Assembly (NCBI GenBank): GCA_964524145.1
Contig: CAZGCA010000061.1
Coordinates: 1 to 37,423 of the forward strand
Source: CAZGCA01 sp964524145
GTDB taxonomy: Bacteria; Hydrogenedentota; CAZGCA01
Reading direction: 5' to 3'
Length of the DNA stretch: 37,423 nt
The translations under genes and the position numbers were made by a program. Within the stretch, counting starts at the first letter, position 1; each line of letters opens with the position of its first letter. The notes under the pieces were generated by a model. The model saw only the letters and a program-made list of their open reading frames with translations, searched no databases and was not told the origin of the DNA. This document shows positions 14,350 to 24,200 of the stretch, piece by piece.

Positions 14350-16714
14350 ACGCGAGCCTCCACTCAATAAGAGACCCGTCGCCGTCAACCGTTATCCTGA
14401 GAAGGTTGCCTTCACGCTCGGTCTCGACCGGCTTGTCCGCTGCCGTAACCGGTCCGAGATAGAACCCTGCAGGCACGTAAAACGTCAGCACGTACCGCTG
14501 GCCGGCACGGGTCGACAGCTTGCCGCGCAACACTTTTCTGAACCCGTCCCACGAAACGCCGCGAATGTCCGTTGCTCCCTGTGTTATGTGGCTGTCCACC
14601 GAGATGAAGCTCGGGATTTCGGCGTACGGTCTGAGCGCGATAACCTTCACGGTACGAGGTTCCATCTGTACGCGCATCGAGCCCTGTTGGATACCCAGAA
14701 ACTTCCCCTCCCAGAACTCGTACGCGAGAAACGCCTGCTCCTTCGGCTCGCCGAGTTCCGTCAGATCGACGACGATGGCCCGCGGTTCTTCAGTGCGCGG
14801 TTTTATGCCGCCACCGACGTTCTCGCCCCAGTGGAATATGCCGAGGATGTGTCCCTTGCCGCCATCGTCAACCTTCAAATCCCATACCTCGGGATTCTCG
14901 TGGGCGAAAAGGTCGACGGGCCGGGCGGCACGCCCATATATCGGCAGCATCTTGCGGAGATTGTCGATCGCCTCGTCGCTCATCTCGACGAGCTTGTCGC
15001 CCAGCTTGACGACACCGCCGCTCAACCCGACCACCGTGGCCCAACACCGCTGCTCGTCGGGCGTCAGCGGCTCGGTGAAATAGAGCAGGTCGGGATGGTT
15101 GATCCAGATGTTCCCGTGAATGAAGTATCGCCGGGCAACGTTGCGCGCCGTATCCTTCACACCCTGCGACATGGGCCCGCGTTTGTCCTCCCATCGCGGC
15201 ATTACGTCGTAGGTGATTCGCACGCCGTGCGCGATATCGTAGTTTGCGCCCACTGCCGCGACCCCCAGGAAGAAGACGTCTTCGCCGACCGCGTCGCGCA
15301 CTATGTTCATCGCGTTGCGGTACGCCTCAAGCCCCGTGACCGACCGGTCGCTCATTCCCTCGGCAAATATCGCATAGTACGCGAAATCGATCTTGACCCA
15401 TTCGTAGCCCCATTCGTGAGCGACCTTGTGGAACAGGTTTCGCAGCCACGTCTTGACCTCCGGCAGCGTCAAATCGAGCAGAAGGAGGTTCTCGTCCATC
15501 TGCTGCGCAACAAGGCCCGTCTTCGGCAAAAACCAGTCGGGATGTTCGGTCGCGAGACGCGAGCTCGCGGACGCCTGGAACGGCGCCAGCCAAATGCCTG
15601 GTTTCAGGCCCTGCAACCGGATCTGCTCCGCCATCCATTTCATGCCGCGAGGGAACCGTTCGGGATGCGCATCCCAGTCGCCGTCGGCCTGCTGCCAGCC
15701 GGCATCGATCTGGAAGTAATCGAAGCCGACGGGCTTGAGCTTGCGCGCCATAAACTCGAGGTTGTCGAGTATTATCTGCTCGTTTATGTCCTTGCGATAC
15801 GCGCCCCACGAGTTCCAGCCGTTCGGGACCGGACCGGACCATTTGACAGTGCCCGCCGCGGCAGAAGCGCTCTTTGCATAGTTCTCGAGCGCAACAAACG
15901 GTGAGGCCGCGCTGAAATCGACGTACAACTTCTCCGAACGGAGCCAGCAGCCCGGCTCGACTGTTTTCGGAGGCAGGTACTCGCAGATCGCCTCCCACCG
16001 CGTGAACCCGTTAACGCCGCTCTGCGGCAGAGTGAGGGTGCGCTCGTATTCCGTGGTAACGTGGGTGATGCCGACCCGGGTCCACAGAAATCCGCTCATA
16101 AACGAGCGGCCCGTGCTCGGGCTGTAGAGTATGCTCGATGTGTTGCTCGAGGATTTCTCGTACCCGGCAAGGAGCCGGATGAACGGGTCGAAGATCGTTG
16201 CATAGCCGTTCTCGAGTATCACGCATTCGGTGGGATCGCATCCCAAGTACAAGCCGCCGTCCTCCTGCGCGCTGATAGCAGCCGGCGTGAGCGACTTGAC
16301 CTCGACGGGTTGAGCCGTCGTGTTCCGCAGAACCGACTCGACGGTCACGAACCCGCGACCGTCGTACGTCGCGATGACCACTTCGATGGTCGGCTGCGAC
16401 GCGTCCGCCTTTCCGAATAGCAGAACGTGCTGGGTCCCGCTGCCGAGGTTGTCGTGAATCCGTGCGGAACGCACGTCGCTGACGGGACGTCCTGCCGTCG
16501 TCACGACGCTGTCTTCGCTGCAAACCGCACGCGCAAAGACGTCTTTCAGCACAATACTGTTCTGGCTGTCGAGCGCGGTCCACGTACCACGTTCATCATC
16601 AACGATAAGCCGGCCAAAGCTGCCTTTGATCTCGAGCTCCCCGGCCGCCGCGACGCACGTGATACAGCATGACAGCACGCAGATGATAACGATCGCGGAT
16701 AACTTTTTAGTCAT
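14342..16714 (-). CDS. Secreted alpha-galactosidase-like glycoside hydrolase (clan GH-D, GH27/GH36)
   Basis: The protein has 790 residues from ATG 16714 (GAGGG five bases upstream). A longer frame to 16945 overlaps the preceding gene and is rejected. A signal peptide (1-24) comes first; LSC at 14-16 could be a weak lipobox. A beta-supersandwich N-terminal domain (about 25-290) precedes a TIM barrel with PNGWNSWGAYRKDINEQI (297-314), GFDYFQIDAGWQQADGDWD (330-348), LKPGIWLAPF (370-379) and WVKIDF. D443 is the expected nucleophile and D503 in RITYDV the expected acid/base. It should remove alpha-galactosyl or related units from polysaccharide outside the cytoplasm. A C-terminal beta-sandwich closes the protein. 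The exact GH family needs a profile search. Confidence 0.88.
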   Translation of the reverse strand: MTKKLSAIVIICVLSCCITCVAAAGELEIKGSFGRLIVDDERGTWTALDSQNSIVLKDVFARAVCSEDSVVTTAGRPVSDVRSARIHDNLGSGTQHVLLFGKADASQPTIEVVIATYDGRGFVTVESVLRNTTAQPVEVKSLTPAAISAQEDGGLYLGCDPTECVILENGYATIFDPFIRLLAGYEKSSSNTSSILYSPSTGRSFMSGFLWTRVGITHVTTEYERTLTLPQSGVNGFTRWEAICEYLPPKTVEPGCWLRSEKLYVDFSAASPFVALENYAKSASAAAGTVKWSGPVPNGWNSWGAYRKDINEQIILDNLEFMARKLKPVGFDYFQIDAGWQQADGDWDAHPERFPRGMKWMAEQIRLQGLKPGIWLAPFQASASSRLATEHPDWFLPKTGLVAQQMDENLLLLDLTLPEVKTWLRNLFHKVAHEWGYEWVKIDFAYYAIFAEGMSDRSVTGLEAYRNAMNIVRDAVGEDVFFLGVAAVGANYDIAHGVRITYDVMPRWEDKRGPMSQGVKDTARNVARRYFIHGNIWINHPDLLYFTEPLTPDEQRCWATVVGLSGGVVKLGDKLVEMSDEAIDNLRKMLPIYGRAARPVDLFAHENPEVWDLKVDDGGKGHILGIFHWGENVGGGIKPRTEEPRAIVVDLTELGEPKEQAFLAYEFWEGKFLGIQQGSMRVQMEPRTVKVIALRPYAEIPSFISVDSHITQGATDIRGVSWDGFRKVLRGKLSTRAGQRYVLTFYVPAGFYLGPVTAADKPVETEREGNLLRITVDGDGSLIEWRLAFE

Positions 16715-16733
16715 TGCAGCCCTCGCTTTGTGT

Positions 16734-17390
16734 TCAGTCAAACCCCACCCACTTAACAAACGTATCGAGTTCGTCGCGGGATGACCTGAACGTGTTGATG
16801 CCGGACTCAGGGTCGGGATAGCCCAAGGCGACAACGGCCTCAAGCTGTTGCGATTCGGGGATGTCGAGCGTTTCCCGGATAACGTCGGGGTAGGCGAGCG
16901 GCATGCCGAGCCAGCACGTGCCCAGACCCATTTCGTGCGCGACAAGCAGCATCGTTGTCACGAACGACGCGATCCCGACGGGCGCCATCTCGCCGATCTG
17001 TTTGTCGTAGGAGACTATCACCGCCACAGGCGCGCCGTAGAACCGATAGCTGCCGAATAACAGCTTCTGGGTGTCGATCCCCGACTCCTGCGCTACCTTC
17101 GTGATTCCGTCCAACAACTCTTCGCGACGCCGGAGCACGTCCGCCGGCACGTCGTCCGGATACCGCTTCTCCGGCAGGCCCCCTCCCGCCATCACGCGTT
17201 CGACCAGCCGTGCCTCCAGCTCGTCGCGTTTCTCGCCCGTCGCCGCGGTAACCTCCCACGGCTGAATATTAACGGGCGACGGCGCCCAAAGGGTCGTTTC
17301 CAAGAGCCGCGTCAACGTTTCCTTCGCCACGGGTGTATCGAGAAACGCGCGTATGCTGCGCCGGCTTCTCACTCCATCCTGCAACTCCAT
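16734..17390 (-). CDS. Nitroreductase-family FMN oxidoreductase
   Basis: The protein has 218 residues from ATG 17390 behind AAAAGGAG. It shows family marks RSRRSIRAFLDTPV near the start (FMN phosphate contacts), LWAPSPVNIQPWEV and the GLGTCWLGMP motif. Such enzymes use NAD(P)H to reduce nitro groups, quinones or flavins in the cytoplasm. The physiological substrate cannot be told. It is the first gene after a perfect sigma-70 promoter and ends 19 bases before the alpha-galactosidase gene, so it leads the minus-strand cluster. Its functional link to sugar hydrolysis is not obvious. Confidence 0.9.
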   Translation of the reverse strand: MELQDGVRSRRSIRAFLDTPVAKETLTRLLETTLWAPSPVNIQPWEVTAATGEKRDELEARLVERVMAGGGLPEKRYPDDVPADVLRRREELLDGITKVAQESGIDTQKLLFGSYRFYGAPVAVIVSYDKQIGEMAPVGIASFVTTMLLVAHEMGLGTCWLGMPLAYPDVIRETLDIPESQQLEAVVALGYPDPESGINTFRSSRDELDTFVKWVGFD

Positions 17391-17495
17391 CGCCCACACT
17401 CCTTTTCGGTGTTTGCTCTTGTGTTGAGCTCGCGGTTTCGCCTTATTGGCTTGCGCCACGCCGGACCATATTCCCAAACAGCACCTACGTCGACC

Positions 17496-17524
17496 ATTAT
17501 AGAGACGGCAAACATGGGTGTCAA
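17496..17524 (-). promoter_or_regulatory. Perfect-consensus sigma-70 promoter
   Basis: On the minus strand TTGACA (17524-17519), exactly 17 bases, then TATAAT (17501-17496). The predicted start is near 17489, about 100 bases before the nitroreductase ATG. It is the only perfect promoter in the window and likely drives the genes down to 9232. The rest of the divergent gap 17391-17663 shows no gene; a weaker TTGACG near 17551 could serve the plus-strand gene. Confidence 0.85.
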
Positions 17525-17663
17525 CGCGAGCGCGGTTCCGCTTCCGAGGGTTGACGCAGACGCCGGTCGTGTGTCATCATGCCGCAGTTTTGTGCGGGTT
17601 GTCCGCAACGTTTTTCACTCCACATGTTGATTGAATTCTTGGAATCGGAGGTGGAACCAACTA

Positions 17664-18743
17664 ATGGGTAAGAAGAAGCGTGTCAATGTCGGCGTGATAG
17701 GCTCGGGCGCAATCGCGGAGCTCGCGCATATCCCGAACTACAAGAAGCTGGACGGAGTAGAGGTCGTCGCTCTGAGCGACATCAACCTGAGCCGGGCAGA
17801 GAAGATGGCACAGGAGTTCGACGTTCCCCGCGCTTACGGCGACCACCGCAAGATGCTTAAAGAGAACGATCTCGATATTGTCAGCGTCTGTACGCCAAAC
17901 TACGCACACTGTCAACCGACGATCGACGCCCTACGCGCCGGCGTCAACGTGATATGCGAGAAACCAATCGCGATGAACGCCGCAGAGGGCAAACGGATGG
18001 TCGACGCGGCCAAACGATACAGACGGATGCTGACCGTCGCCCTGCACTTCAGATTCACAGCGCACGCACAAACCGCAAAGCGGTATATCGAAAGCGGCAA
18101 GGCGGGCGACGTCTATTTTGGGAAAGCCGTGTACCTTCGCCGTCGCGGTATACCGTGGTGGGGACAGTTCCATCTCAAGGAGAAGTCCGGCGGCGGACCG
18201 CTCATAGACATCGGCGTACACATCATGGACCTTGTAATGTGGTTGATGGGCCATCCGAAGCCTGTATCTGTCACCGGCAAGGTGTATCAGAAGTTTGGCC
18301 GGAAGGCGGCGACTGTGTATCCGAACCAAACCCCTACCGCGAAACAGCGAAGGGAGTTTGACGTCGAGGACTTCGCAACAGGGTTGGTGAAGTTCGAGAA
18401 CGGTGCGTCGATGGTTGTCGAGACCTCATGGGCGGCGAACGTTGAGAAAGACGCTATCGACTTGTCGGTTCTCGGAGACAAGGCCGGCATTTGCGTGGCA
18501 CCGCCCGGCGCTACCGACGGCGGACTGAAAATCTACACCGAAATGGATGGCATCAATGTCGATGTAACGCCCGCGCTGCCTGAAAAGAAATCGGCCTACT
18601 TCGGGGAGATCGAGCACTTCGTTCGATGCGTCCGCGGGGAGACCAACGTGCTCGTGAAACCCGAAGAGGCGCTTAGCGTTCAGAAGGTCATTGACGCGAT
18701 ATACAAGTCCTCGGAGACAGGCCGCGAGATAGCCATCCGGTAA
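17664..18743 (+). CDS. Gfo/Idh/MocA-family oxidoreductase
   Basis: The protein has 359 residues from ATG 17664, preceded by GGAGGTGG (17646-17653). It has an N-terminal Rossmann domain with NVGVIGSGAIAELAHIPNY (nucleotide loop), VVALSDINLSRAEKMA and the family CEKPIAMN motif. The C-terminal half carries the GGPLIDIGVHIMDLVMWLMG helix containing the conserved catalytic-type histidine. The enzyme should oxidise or reduce a sugar, inositol or sugar derivative with NAD(P). No Tat signal is present, so it is cytoplasmic, unlike many PVC-group relatives. It is divergent from the hydrolase cluster, consistent with a role in using released sugars (inference). The convergent gap 18744-18865 after it shows nothing recognisable. 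Confidence 0.92.
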   Translation: MGKKKRVNVGVIGSGAIAELAHIPNYKKLDGVEVVALSDINLSRAEKMAQEFDVPRAYGDHRKMLKENDLDIVSVCTPNYAHCQPTIDALRAGVNVICEKPIAMNAAEGKRMVDAAKRYRRMLTVALHFRFTAHAQTAKRYIESGKAGDVYFGKAVYLRRRGIPWWGQFHLKEKSGGGPLIDIGVHIMDLVMWLMGHPKPVSVTGKVYQKFGRKAATVYPNQTPTAKQRREFDVEDFATGLVKFENGASMVVETSWAANVEKDAIDLSVLGDKAGICVAPPGATDGGLKIYTEMDGINVDVTPALPEKKSAYFGEIEHFVRCVRGETNVLVKPEEALSVQKVIDAIYKSSETGREIAIR

Positions 18744-18865
18744 CGACCGCTCGGGGGCTTTTCCTGGTCCTGGACAACTCGTGACGAGGCTTATGACGGC
18801 AAGGGTTGCCCGAGCACGTACCGAAGGTTTCGCATAACAGGTATGGGCACTACGACACCCGGCGA

Positions 18866-21046
18866 TTAGATATAGCCGAGCGCTTTCATCATCGACCTTA
18901 ACCGGTCTTTCTGTTCTCCGGTAATCGCCCGCGCCTTCCCTTCGACCGGGGATTTCGGGACGCCGTCGGCGGCTACAGCTTTCAGGAACGAGTCGAGCAT
19001 CTCTCGGTACTGTTGCAGGCGGGACGGGCTATTCGACCCGGTGTTGTTATCCTCTCGAGGGTCCGCGCGCAAATCGTAAAGCTCTTCTGCGCCGTCCTTC
19101 TCGGAGACGATATACTTCTCACCGTCCGTGCGGACAGAGCGTCTGCGCCACTTGGCAACCATATGATCCCAACAGGTATCGCGATGGCACACCTCGCTGA
19201 CGACGGTTTTCCTGTCATAACGTTTCCGCTCGTTGGATCCGGCCATTAGCGGAAGCAGGCTCGTACAATCCGGAATGTCATCGTGAGCGACGCCGATGAT
19301 CTCCGCAACTGTGGCATACAGGTCCGTAAGCGACACCTGGCGGGGTACACGTCCGGCAGGAGGGGTCTCGCCGGCAAGCCTGATGATCAACGGAACGCGC
19401 AACTGTTCCTCATAGAGCGTCACGCCGTGCTGAACGCCTCCGTGCTCCCAAAACTCCTCGCCGTGGTCGGAGAAGATGATGACGGCGGTAGTGTCCAGCA
19501 GCCCCATCTGCCGAAGACGGTTCAGGAAGCCGGCGACAACCTCATCAGTGTACGCAATCTCGCCGTCGTACAGCGCCTCTGCGTGCCTCTTGTCTGCATC
19601 GGAAAGATTCTGCACCCCGCTTTCACTCGGCATGAAACTGTTCCCTATGGAACCGGTATATCCACGGTCAAACATCGCGGCAAAACGGTCGGGCGGCGCG
19701 TACGGCGCGTGAGTCTGGTATGTGTGCACGAAAAGAAAGAACGGCAACTTACGGTAGGCTCTCAGCCATTCGAGCGCATGCGCGAACGTCTCCTCGGCGG
19801 ACCCGAGCGTGGAAATAGCGGCTCCGTCCGAATAGAGCTCGAATCCCTGCGCAAACCCGAACGGGGACCCGACGTAGGCTCCTTCCGTGTAAGCCGCGGT
19901 GACATAGCCGTCTTCACGCGCCAGCTCGGCGAGCGTCTTCTCCGTCTCTCTAATGGGAGATCCCCACGGATGAAGCACCGCACCGTGGACCGAGGGGTGC
20001 AACCCCGTGAACACGGACGCGTGCGAGGGCAGCGTCCAGGATGAGGGCGCTATCGCGTACTCGAACAAGAACGCGCCTTCCGCAAACGCGTCGATCTTCG
20101 GGCTGGTGTCCCGATGGTACCCGTAGCATCCCATATGATCGGCCCGCAAGGTGTCCAGGCTTATCAGTACGACGTTCGGGCGGCTATCCTCTCTCTTCGC
20201 ATCCACCGAGTACAGAACCGGGCTGCTCCATACCGGCGAGCTGAACGGGGCTGTATCAGACTCGCTCTCTGCTGTTCTCTCGTCGCGAACACTCTCCGTC
20301 CTGAACGCAAATCGCGCCTTCGATCCTGCAAGCTCCGACAGATCGAGGCTTGCATCCACCCACCCTTGCTGGTACTCGTCCGAGAGAGGGGCCAGGTCTT
20401 TGGAGAAGATCGTTGTCCGCGTTCCGTCACGCTCAACATCGATAGTGAACCGTACAGGTGTGTCTTGACCTTCATCCTCGAGGCCGATGCCGAAATCGAG
20501 CCGCGCGGACTGCGGGACGCTGCGTTCGTTTGTGACATACTCCCGTGGCAGAGGCAGCACCTCTCGAGCCCACGCCACGACCCTTCTCGTACGCCAATGC
20601 AAGCGCAGAACCTTGATCCTCAGCGCGGCCAGCGCCCGCTCGTCCCGTGCCTCAGGCAACGGCACGTATGCATAGCGCAGTGTCCCGTCTTTTGCAACGT
20701 TGCTGCCCGCCGACAGCTCTTCGTACCCTATCCTTATACCCAAAGCGTCTGGGTTCAGCTTCGAAATGTCAGCGACAGCCCCGACAGACAGCGTGCCGCG
20801 GCGCGTTACTTTAACCTCTTTCGCCCTACTCTTATACGGCGCAAAAAGCACGTTCCGCGTTTCGGAGGCTATTGCCACCTTCGTCTCGTGCCACCTGTTG
20901 CCGGGTGCAACACCCTCGACAAACCGGTGGAACGATGCACGTGCCGGCCCCGGGAAAACGCCTGCCATTACTGTGAGCAGTAGGCACAGTTGCCAGCCCG
21001 TCAAAGGTGCTGGCCATTTTTTCTTGCCGCTGTCCTGTTTACGCAT
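18866..21046 (-). CDS. Sulfatase-superfamily exported hydrolase with Thr at the nucleophile position
   Basis: The protein has 726 residues from ATG 21046; no strong ribosome site is seen, and an in-frame extension to 21235 has no homology. A basic N-terminus and hydrophobic segment (about 15-37) are a signal peptide or anchor. Residues 55-285 are an extra beta-sandwich domain. The alkaline-phosphatase-fold domain starts at NVVLISLDTLRADHMGCYGY (291-310; D298 a metal ligand) and includes FSDHGEEFWEHG. The active-site loop is SSWTLPSHASVFTG (335-348). Thr338 aligns with the Cys/Ser that becomes formylglycine in sulfatases, and His342 replaces Arg. This resembles Thr-nucleophile enzymes such as LtaS or phosphoethanolamine transferases, so sulfate-ester cleavage is doubtful. 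Substrate unknown. Confidence 0.85.
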   Translation of the reverse strand: MRKQDSGKKKWPAPLTGWQLCLLLTVMAGVFPGPARASFHRFVEGVAPGNRWHETKVAIASETRNVLFAPYKSRAKEVKVTRRGTLSVGAVADISKLNPDALGIRIGYEELSAGSNVAKDGTLRYAYVPLPEARDERALAALRIKVLRLHWRTRRVVAWAREVLPLPREYVTNERSVPQSARLDFGIGLEDEGQDTPVRFTIDVERDGTRTTIFSKDLAPLSDEYQQGWVDASLDLSELAGSKARFAFRTESVRDERTAESESDTAPFSSPVWSSPVLYSVDAKREDSRPNVVLISLDTLRADHMGCYGYHRDTSPKIDAFAEGAFLFEYAIAPSSWTLPSHASVFTGLHPSVHGAVLHPWGSPIRETEKTLAELAREDGYVTAAYTEGAYVGSPFGFAQGFELYSDGAAISTLGSAEETFAHALEWLRAYRKLPFFLFVHTYQTHAPYAPPDRFAAMFDRGYTGSIGNSFMPSESGVQNLSDADKRHAEALYDGEIAYTDEVVAGFLNRLRQMGLLDTTAVIIFSDHGEEFWEHGGVQHGVTLYEEQLRVPLIIRLAGETPPAGRVPRQVSLTDLYATVAEIIGVAHDDIPDCTSLLPLMAGSNERKRYDRKTVVSEVCHRDTCWDHMVAKWRRRSVRTDGEKYIVSEKDGAEELYDLRADPREDNNTGSNSPSRLQQYREMLDSFLKAVAADGVPKSPVEGKARAITGEQKDRLRSMMKALGYI

Positions 21047-21096
21047 GTGTGCAAATGAATGGAGAGACGCCTTGTTTAGTGGACAATGCTTCTGCG

Positions 21097-21126
21097 AGTA
21101 TATCCTTTGCACGGCAGTGCAGTCAA
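21097..21126 (-). promoter_or_regulatory. Promoter of the sulfatase-superfamily gene
   Basis: On the minus strand TTGACT (21126-21121), 18 bases, TATACT (21102-21097), about 50 bases before ATG 21046. The rest of the gap 21047-21273 holds no gene. Confidence 0.65.
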
Positions 21127-21177
21127 ACAGCCGGAGATGCCTATGGATACAAGGAGCGCGACCGAGGCCATCACAGG

Positions 21178-21194
21178 CGTACCGTAACGGTACG
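21178..21194. repeat. 17-base near-perfect palindrome
   Basis: CGTACCGTAACGGTACG is symmetric apart from its central base. It lies about 50 bases upstream of the sulfatase-gene promoter, where an operator could sit. A related TACCGTACGGTA palindrome overlaps the stop of the gene at 9232. Function is unknown. Confidence 0.5.
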
Positions 21195-21273
21195 TCGAGA
21201 AGGCCGACCGAGTGCGACGCAGTAGACAGGGGCAAATCCGGTGTTGCAGTAGAGCTGTGGTCAGAAATGCGGG

Positions 21274-24200
21274 CTAAAGACCGAGTGCTGCGTTTATGCA
21301 GCGCTGGACGTCGATGGCGTCGACCTGGCTGTTACGGTCTATGTCGGCGAACCTCGTTTCAAGGGCAACCCCTAACGCCTGGTTGATCACTGTCTGGACG
21401 TCTAAGGCATCCGTGCTGCCGTCGACGTTGACGTCGCACACGCGTCGGGCGGGCGAGTCATAGGTGTTGAGCGGGTCCGAGCCCGTTTCCATCTCGACTC
21501 CGTCGGCGAAACCGTCGTTGTCATCGTCGGGGTCTATGGCGTCAATAACGCCGTCGCCGTCGGTATCGGGCGGCTGATCTTCGTCCGGCATCCCGTCGCC
21601 GTTGCGGTCTTCATCGTGATCGTCTGCCACACCGTCATTATCGTCGTCGAGATCGAAGAAATCGGGCACGCCATCGTTATCGCAGTCGCTTATCTCGATG
21701 GTGTCGCGGAACCCATTGCCGGTGATGTCGGGGTCCGTCTCGTCCGGGACGCCGTCGCCGTCATCGTCGACGTCCAGACCGTTCGGAGGCCCGTCGCCGT
21801 CGGAGTCCAACAACATAAGAGGGTTGGCTGACGCAACAGCTCTGCCGGCGGCCCACTGCACGTGCAGCTCGCCCAACGAGAGCACTATCTCCCGCCCCAC
21901 TTCCAGAATAACGGTGTTGATGTCGCCGGTATCGTACTCGACTATCGCCAGCACGCCATCGAGTTCCACCGACTCGTATATCTCGCATACAGCGAGGACA
22001 TAGCTGTCGTCACCTGACAACGTGAGTGCAAACTGGCCCACCTCGTCGAGTGGCACGAAGTGTATCTGTCCCGAACGGCCCAAGGCGGCGACCGCGACGT
22101 CCCCGCTCTTGCCCGCGATCCGTCCCGTCGCCGCGAACGTGAAATCCCGGACCGGTCCGCCAGGTTTGCCTGTCGTCCATGCGTACGGATCGATCCACGC
22201 GCTGCGCACTAGCAGCGGCTCGTCGGTCGAATCGGTATCGCCGAGGAACACCGGGCCGCGACAACCGTCCTGGCCTGCACCGACAGGCCGGTCGTCAGGC
22301 GCCCGCGCAAGCTCCCGTTGACCCCAAAGACCCGCAAACTTCAGCCATACGTGTCCCGGCCTCCTCGACATCTCGGCTTCGCTCAGCCTCGGCAGCGTTT
22401 CGGCAGCTATGGGCAGCACGTACGGGTAATCGGTGTTCACCTGCGGTTCCCCGCTCTGCGCCGTCGGGATGAGCCAGGTGCCGCGTCCGTCATGGCTTTC
22501 GATGCCTGTCAAATACCGCGACCCGCCGGTCGCAAAGTATCCCGAATGGCCGCCGTTGCCCACGTAGACCGCGGGATGGCTCGATTCGCCCGTGACGGCG
22601 TCGACCATCAACTCGACATCTTGCCACACTCGATGTGCACCACCCGCAGTAGCCAGCGTTGGGTAGGTTCTCAACAACTCTGTCTGCTGGGAGCATGTTA
22701 CCGAAAGCGGGGTCCCGTCCGGTTCGAGCAGGATAACGACAAGCTCCCAGTCGCCTTCGTGCGTGTTGCCGCCCGGCTCGACCTCGCCCCAGTTGTGCAC
22801 GAAGTAGTAGTAGAAGTACTGGATGGCTATCAACTGCGGGTCCGGTGTTCCAATATGCGACGATTCTCCTACCCGAACCGCAGTCGCGTAAACGACAGAG
22901 CTGTACCCGCTCTCGGTTGCGGCATATACCGAGTATAGCTGCTCGGGATCGGCCCCGGACGCATCAAGCACGGCGATGTCGAGCGGAAACACTCCCACAT
23001 CTGCAGCAAACACAGGCTGTTCAAGGACGCCGGCGGCGGTAACCAACCGGCTTGCAGCGAAGCCCATCTCGACGGGAACCGGCCGATACTTCTCCGTTGA
23101 GTGCAGCTTCAGGACGGGCGCGAAGTACTCGATCAGCTCGGCTACCGTGTTAACCGTCCCGGGTACCGCGCTCAGCACGGCCACTTCGGCGTCCGCAAGC
23201 GGATCGAGCGGGTCGAAGACGACCGTTTGTGCAAGTGTGGAAATACCTTCCTGCTCGCCGGCAATACGCAGGGTGAAGTCGCATGTCGCTATCGCTTCGT
23301 CCCGTGAAACGCCCGTTTCAGGCGCCAGCTTCAGGGGAATGGCTCTGCTGCCGCGTTCCAGGTGGATTTCAATGGCGTCGGCGCTTCCCTGAGCGTCCTC
23401 CACGTCCCATCCCGCCGGCGCGACGAGCGCATCGTCCGAGTTCAGCGTCAAGAGGTAGTCCCCGTTCTCGGCGATGTTGACATGTACCGACACGTTAGGC
23501 GAGCCGAGCGCCTCTATCCCGGCGGCAAAAGCTCCGAACTCGATCCGATAGATGCCCGCATCGGGACCGGATTCCAGGTCAAGCGGGTTCGAGCCCCCGG
23601 CTGCCTCAGCGCCGTCACTGTAACCGTCGGCATCGCTGTCGGCGAGCAACGGCGATGTCTCGCCCGCGTCCAACTCGCCGTCGCGGTCTGCATCTTCCCG
23701 GCCATCGGCCAGGCCGTCGCCGTCGCTGTCGGCATTATCGAGCAGCGTCCCGCCGGCCATCTCGACCGCGTTGGTCAAGCCGTCGCCGTCTATATCGCCC
23801 TCGCCGCCGTTGTTCCCCTCAGAATCGAACGGGTCGAGCCCGTGTTCTATCTCGAAATCGTTCGGCATGCCGTCGTCATCGGCATCCGCCGAGCCGCCGC
23901 CGAGCCGCGCCGAGAAGATGTCTTTCTCGTCTCTCGACGCACCTTCCCAAACCACGAACATCTCGTTCAAGGCAACCCGGTATACCAGATCGATGTTGCT
24001 TGGTGCCGAACCGTCAAACTCGTCGGAAACTTCAAGCGGCTCGCCAAGCAGATGCCCTGCCGCGGTCACCCTTTGGCCCACTATCGATGCAGTGGTGCCG
24101 CCCCCTTCGCCCCAGACCACTATGTATTGGTCGCCCGCAACGCTGAACGCCGCCTCGGGACGCGTTTGTGCCGCAGAGCCCGCCGCTATCTCGATGGGAT

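Noticed and set aside
14294..15904. 536-codon plus-strand open frame
   Set aside because: Antisense to the alpha-galactosidase gene, whose catalytic motifs are all in the minus frame.
16715..16945. N-terminal extension of the alpha-galactosidase
   Set aside because: It overlaps the end of the nitroreductase gene and would bury the signal peptide; ATG 16714 has its own ribosome site.
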